6,749 nucleotides of DNA from Alphaproteobacteria bacterium UBA6189 (GTDB lineage: Bacteria; Pseudomonadota; Alphaproteobacteria; Rickettsiales; UBA3002), in assembly GCA_002422745.1 (NCBI GenBank), contig DITH01000150.1, positions 1 to 6,749 of the forward strand, in the 5' to 3' direction. Numbering within the stretch: the stretch's first letter is position 1; every line of letters starts with the position of its first letter. Both the position numbers and the translations under genes were made by a program. Of this stretch, positions 5,263 through 6,749 are shown one piece after another. Below the pieces are notes generated by a model that was given only the letters and a program-made list of their open reading frames with translations, did no database searches and had not been told where the DNA came from.

Positions 5263-6231
5263 ATGGCTGAACATAAAACCCCCGTCCTCATCATCGGCTC
5301 CGGCGCAGCAGGTTGCACGGCGGCGATTTACGCGGCGCGCGCCGCGCTCAAACCCATCATGGTGCATGGTATGCAACCCGGCGGGCAGCTTACCATCACC
5401 ACCGATGTCGAGAATTTTCCCGGTTTCGCCGATGCGGTAAAAGGCCCCTGGCTGATGGAACAGATGGAAGCGCAGGCAAAACATGTCGGCACCGAAATCA
5501 TTCACGACACAATCATTGAAGTGGATCTGTCGAAACGCCCCTTCGTCGCCAAAGGCGATTCGGGCGATACCTATGTGGGCGACACATTAGTGATCGCGAC
5601 CGGCGCATCGGCGCGCTGGCTGGGCACCAAGGGCGAACAACAATTCCAGAATTTCGGCGTGTCGGCCTGCGCCACCTGCGACGGGTTTTTCTTCAAAAAC
5701 CGCGATGTCGCCGTGATCGGCGGCGGTAACTCGGCGGTCGAGGAAGCACTCTATTTGTCGAATATCTGCAAATCGGTTACGCTGGTGCATCGCCGCGATA
5801 GTTTGCGTGCCGAGAAAATCGGCCAGGAGCGCCTGTTCAATACTGCCAATATCTCGGTGATCTGGGACAGTGTGGTCGAGGAATTCTGCGGCACCGATAA
5901 TCCGCCTTCGCTGACCCACCTGAAACTGAAAAACGTGCATTCCGGCGAGCAACGCGAGTTAAAAGTGGATGGGGCATTCGTCGCGATCGGTCATGACCCC
6001 AACACCAAACTCTTTGCCGACCAGCTGGCGATGGACGACGACAAATACCTCATCACCAAGCCGGGCAGCACCCAAACCAATGTGCCCGGCGTGTTCGCGG
6101 CAGGCGACGTGCAGGATAAAATCTTCCGCCAGGCCGTTACTGCCGCCGGCACCGGCTGCATGGCGGCACTCGAGGCGCAAAAATTCCTCGAGCATCACGG
6201 CGTGATCAACGACGCGGCGCACGCGGCGTAA
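5263..6231 (+). CDS. trxB: Thioredoxin reductase (NADPH)
   Basis: A 322-residue low-molecular-weight, FAD-containing thioredoxin reductase of standard length. It moves electrons from NADPH through FAD and a redox disulfide to thioredoxin, which in turn reduces peroxiredoxins, ribonucleotide reductase and others. In order: FAD motif GSGAAG (12-17), PGGQL (39-43), VENFPGF (49-55), ATGASARWLG (112-121), redox-active CATC (C136/C139), NADPH-binding GGGNSAVEEA (153-162), HRRDSLRA (176-183, arginines that hold the 2'-phosphate) and C-terminal FAAGDV with RQAVTAAGTGC. The FAD motif has Ala where Pro is common (GSGPAG), and C18 follows it where an aromatic residue is usual. The ATG at 5263 has AAGGTGG (5250-5256), which overlaps the DUF305 stop, suggesting coupling. 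The peroxiredoxin upstream is a likely indirect electron acceptor. Very secure. Confidence 0.97.
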   Translation: MAEHKTPVLIIGSGAAGCTAAIYAARAALKPIMVHGMQPGGQLTITTDVENFPGFADAVKGPWLMEQMEAQAKHVGTEIIHDTIIEVDLSKRPFVAKGDSGDTYVGDTLVIATGASARWLGTKGEQQFQNFGVSACATCDGFFFKNRDVAVIGGGNSAVEEALYLSNICKSVTLVHRRDSLRAEKIGQERLFNTANISVIWDSVVEEFCGTDNPPSLTHLKLKNVHSGEQRELKVDGAFVAIGHDPNTKLFADQLAMDDDKYLITKPGSTQTNVPGVFAAGDVQDKIFRQAVTAAGTGCMAALEAQKFLEHHGVINDAAHAA

Positions 6232-6285
6232 ACTTTCATCCAATCGTCATCCTCGGTGTGGGCTGCGTCTGCTATACGCCGTGCT

Positions 6286-6633
6286 ATGGATCATGCATCG
6301 CCCCTTTTTCAGCGCAATTACTGGCTCGACCTGCTGCGCACCAACATATCCGCCTTCAACCGCTGCCAGGACAAGCTGGGGCGCGACGAACTGATTCGCC
6401 TCGATGGGGTGAATCTCAGCGGCATCGATCTGCGCGGCGCCTGTTTGCACAAGGTCAGCCTCAATGGGGCGCGGTTCGACAGTGCCGCGCAAATCGACAT
6501 TGCCCGGCGCTGGGGCGGGATACTGGACGATGTTCCCCTACTGGCGGGCGACCCGCCGCCACGGCCTACCCACCGGCAAATCAACGATAATCGCCAGCCT
6601 GCGCCCGCCGTGGCCGCTGCCATGGCCCGCTAG
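6286..6633 (+). CDS. Small pentapeptide-repeat-like protein
   Basis: A 115-residue protein that I do not recognise beyond its repeats. Residues 41-65 read as five 5-residue units (GVNLS, GIDLR, GACLH, KVSLN, GARFD), with Leu or Phe at the central position as in pentapeptide-repeat proteins, which form a square right-handed beta-helix. Five units give little more than one coil. The N-terminal 40 residues look helical, and the tail from about 92 is Pro/Ala-rich and probably disordered. No signal peptide or membrane segment is seen. The ATG at 6286 fits best, but no Shine-Dalgarno precedes it; a -10-like TATACG (6273-6278) could produce a leaderless transcript. A GTG at 6256 would extend the protein by ten residues. 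It sits 54 bases after trxB. Function unknown; the coding call is supported by the repeats and by G+C-rich codon use. Confidence 0.65.
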   Translation: MDHASPLFQRNYWLDLLRTNISAFNRCQDKLGRDELIRLDGVNLSGIDLRGACLHKVSLNGARFDSAAQIDIARRWGGILDDVPLLAGDPPPRPTHRQINDNRQPAPAVAAAMAR

Positions 6634-6635
6634 CC

Positions 6636-6687
6636 TTGCAATAATTGCAATTTGCTGGGCAAATTTCGTGCTTTATTTCCCTATAGC
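6636..6687 (+). promoter_or_regulatory. Inverted-repeat-rich leader of the LysR-type gene (candidate operator/promoter)
   Basis: This gap is A+T-rich compared with its surroundings. Two TTGCAA palindromes (6636-6641 and 6645-6650) are separated by TAA. They are followed by AATTTGC-TGG-GCAAATT (6649-6665), a perfect 7-base inverted repeat. A -10-like TATAGC lies at 6682-6687, but I cannot assign a convincing -35. Since LysR-type proteins usually bind dyad sites near their own promoter, an autoregulatory operator is plausible. The second repeat could alternatively act as a weak terminator for the upstream gene, with A+T-rich sequence after it. Confidence 0.35.
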
Positions 6688-6726
6688 ATTGCGCTAAATG
6701 CATAGCTAACAGCGCTGGGGGAAGCG

Positions 6727-6749
6727 ATGGATTGGGACAAGCTGCGGAT
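6727..6749 (+). CDS. Probable LysR-type transcriptional regulator (3' truncated by window)
   Basis: Only seven complete codons are visible: MDWDKLR, and then the window ends. This opening is typical of an alphaproteobacterial LysR-type regulator family in which it leads into the winged helix-turn-helix DNA-binding domain. The ATG is preceded by GGGGGAAG (6717-6724), a plausible ribosome binding site only 2 bases upstream of it (about 4 if pairing stops at GGGGGA). The gap before it carries inverted repeats that could be its operator. The family call rests on very few residues and on context. Confidence 0.5.

Overview
The window (6,749 bases, roughly 55-60% G+C) looks like a chromosomal segment of an alphaproteobacterium. 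The evidence is the carB-greA adjacency, an ELM1/COG3660-family gene (a family typical of Alphaproteobacteria and plants), a LysR-type gene beginning MDWDKLR downstream of trxB, and the codon and base composition. I cannot name a genus. All genes run on the + strand, and no intergenic gap exceeds about 150 bases. I see no tRNA, rRNA, CRISPR array or transposase.

Left part (1-2232): the 3' end of carB (allosteric domain of carbamoyl-phosphate synthase), then a 119-base element made of two facing palindromic repeats, then greA (transcript-cleavage factor), then an ELM1-family protein with its own candidate promoter.

Middle (2260-3797): two tandem, translationally overlapping genes for prepilin-like proteins. 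Their first 63 codons are almost identical at the DNA level, with 7 differences in 189 bases, 6 of them silent. After codon 63 the two genes diverge abruptly. The body of the first gene is also clearly more A+T-rich (about 45% G+C by hand count) than that of the second (about 58-59%). This mosaic pattern is the most interesting feature of the window and suggests gene conversion or body (cassette) exchange. No pilus or secretion assembly genes are in view.

Right part (3814-6749): a redox cluster. A typical 2-Cys peroxiredoxin has a plausible sigma70-type promoter and a strong ribosome binding site. A long hairpin built from facing 7-base repeats follows it. Next come an exported His-rich protein with two DUF305 domains (a family linked to copper) and, 11 bases later, thioredoxin reductase trxB. 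Peroxiredoxin and TrxB belong to the same peroxide-detoxifying electron chain (NADPH to TrxB to thioredoxin to peroxiredoxin); the DUF305 protein may add periplasmic metal handling. A small pentapeptide-repeat-like protein follows, then a gap rich in inverted repeats, and the first codons of a probable LysR-type regulator at the right edge.
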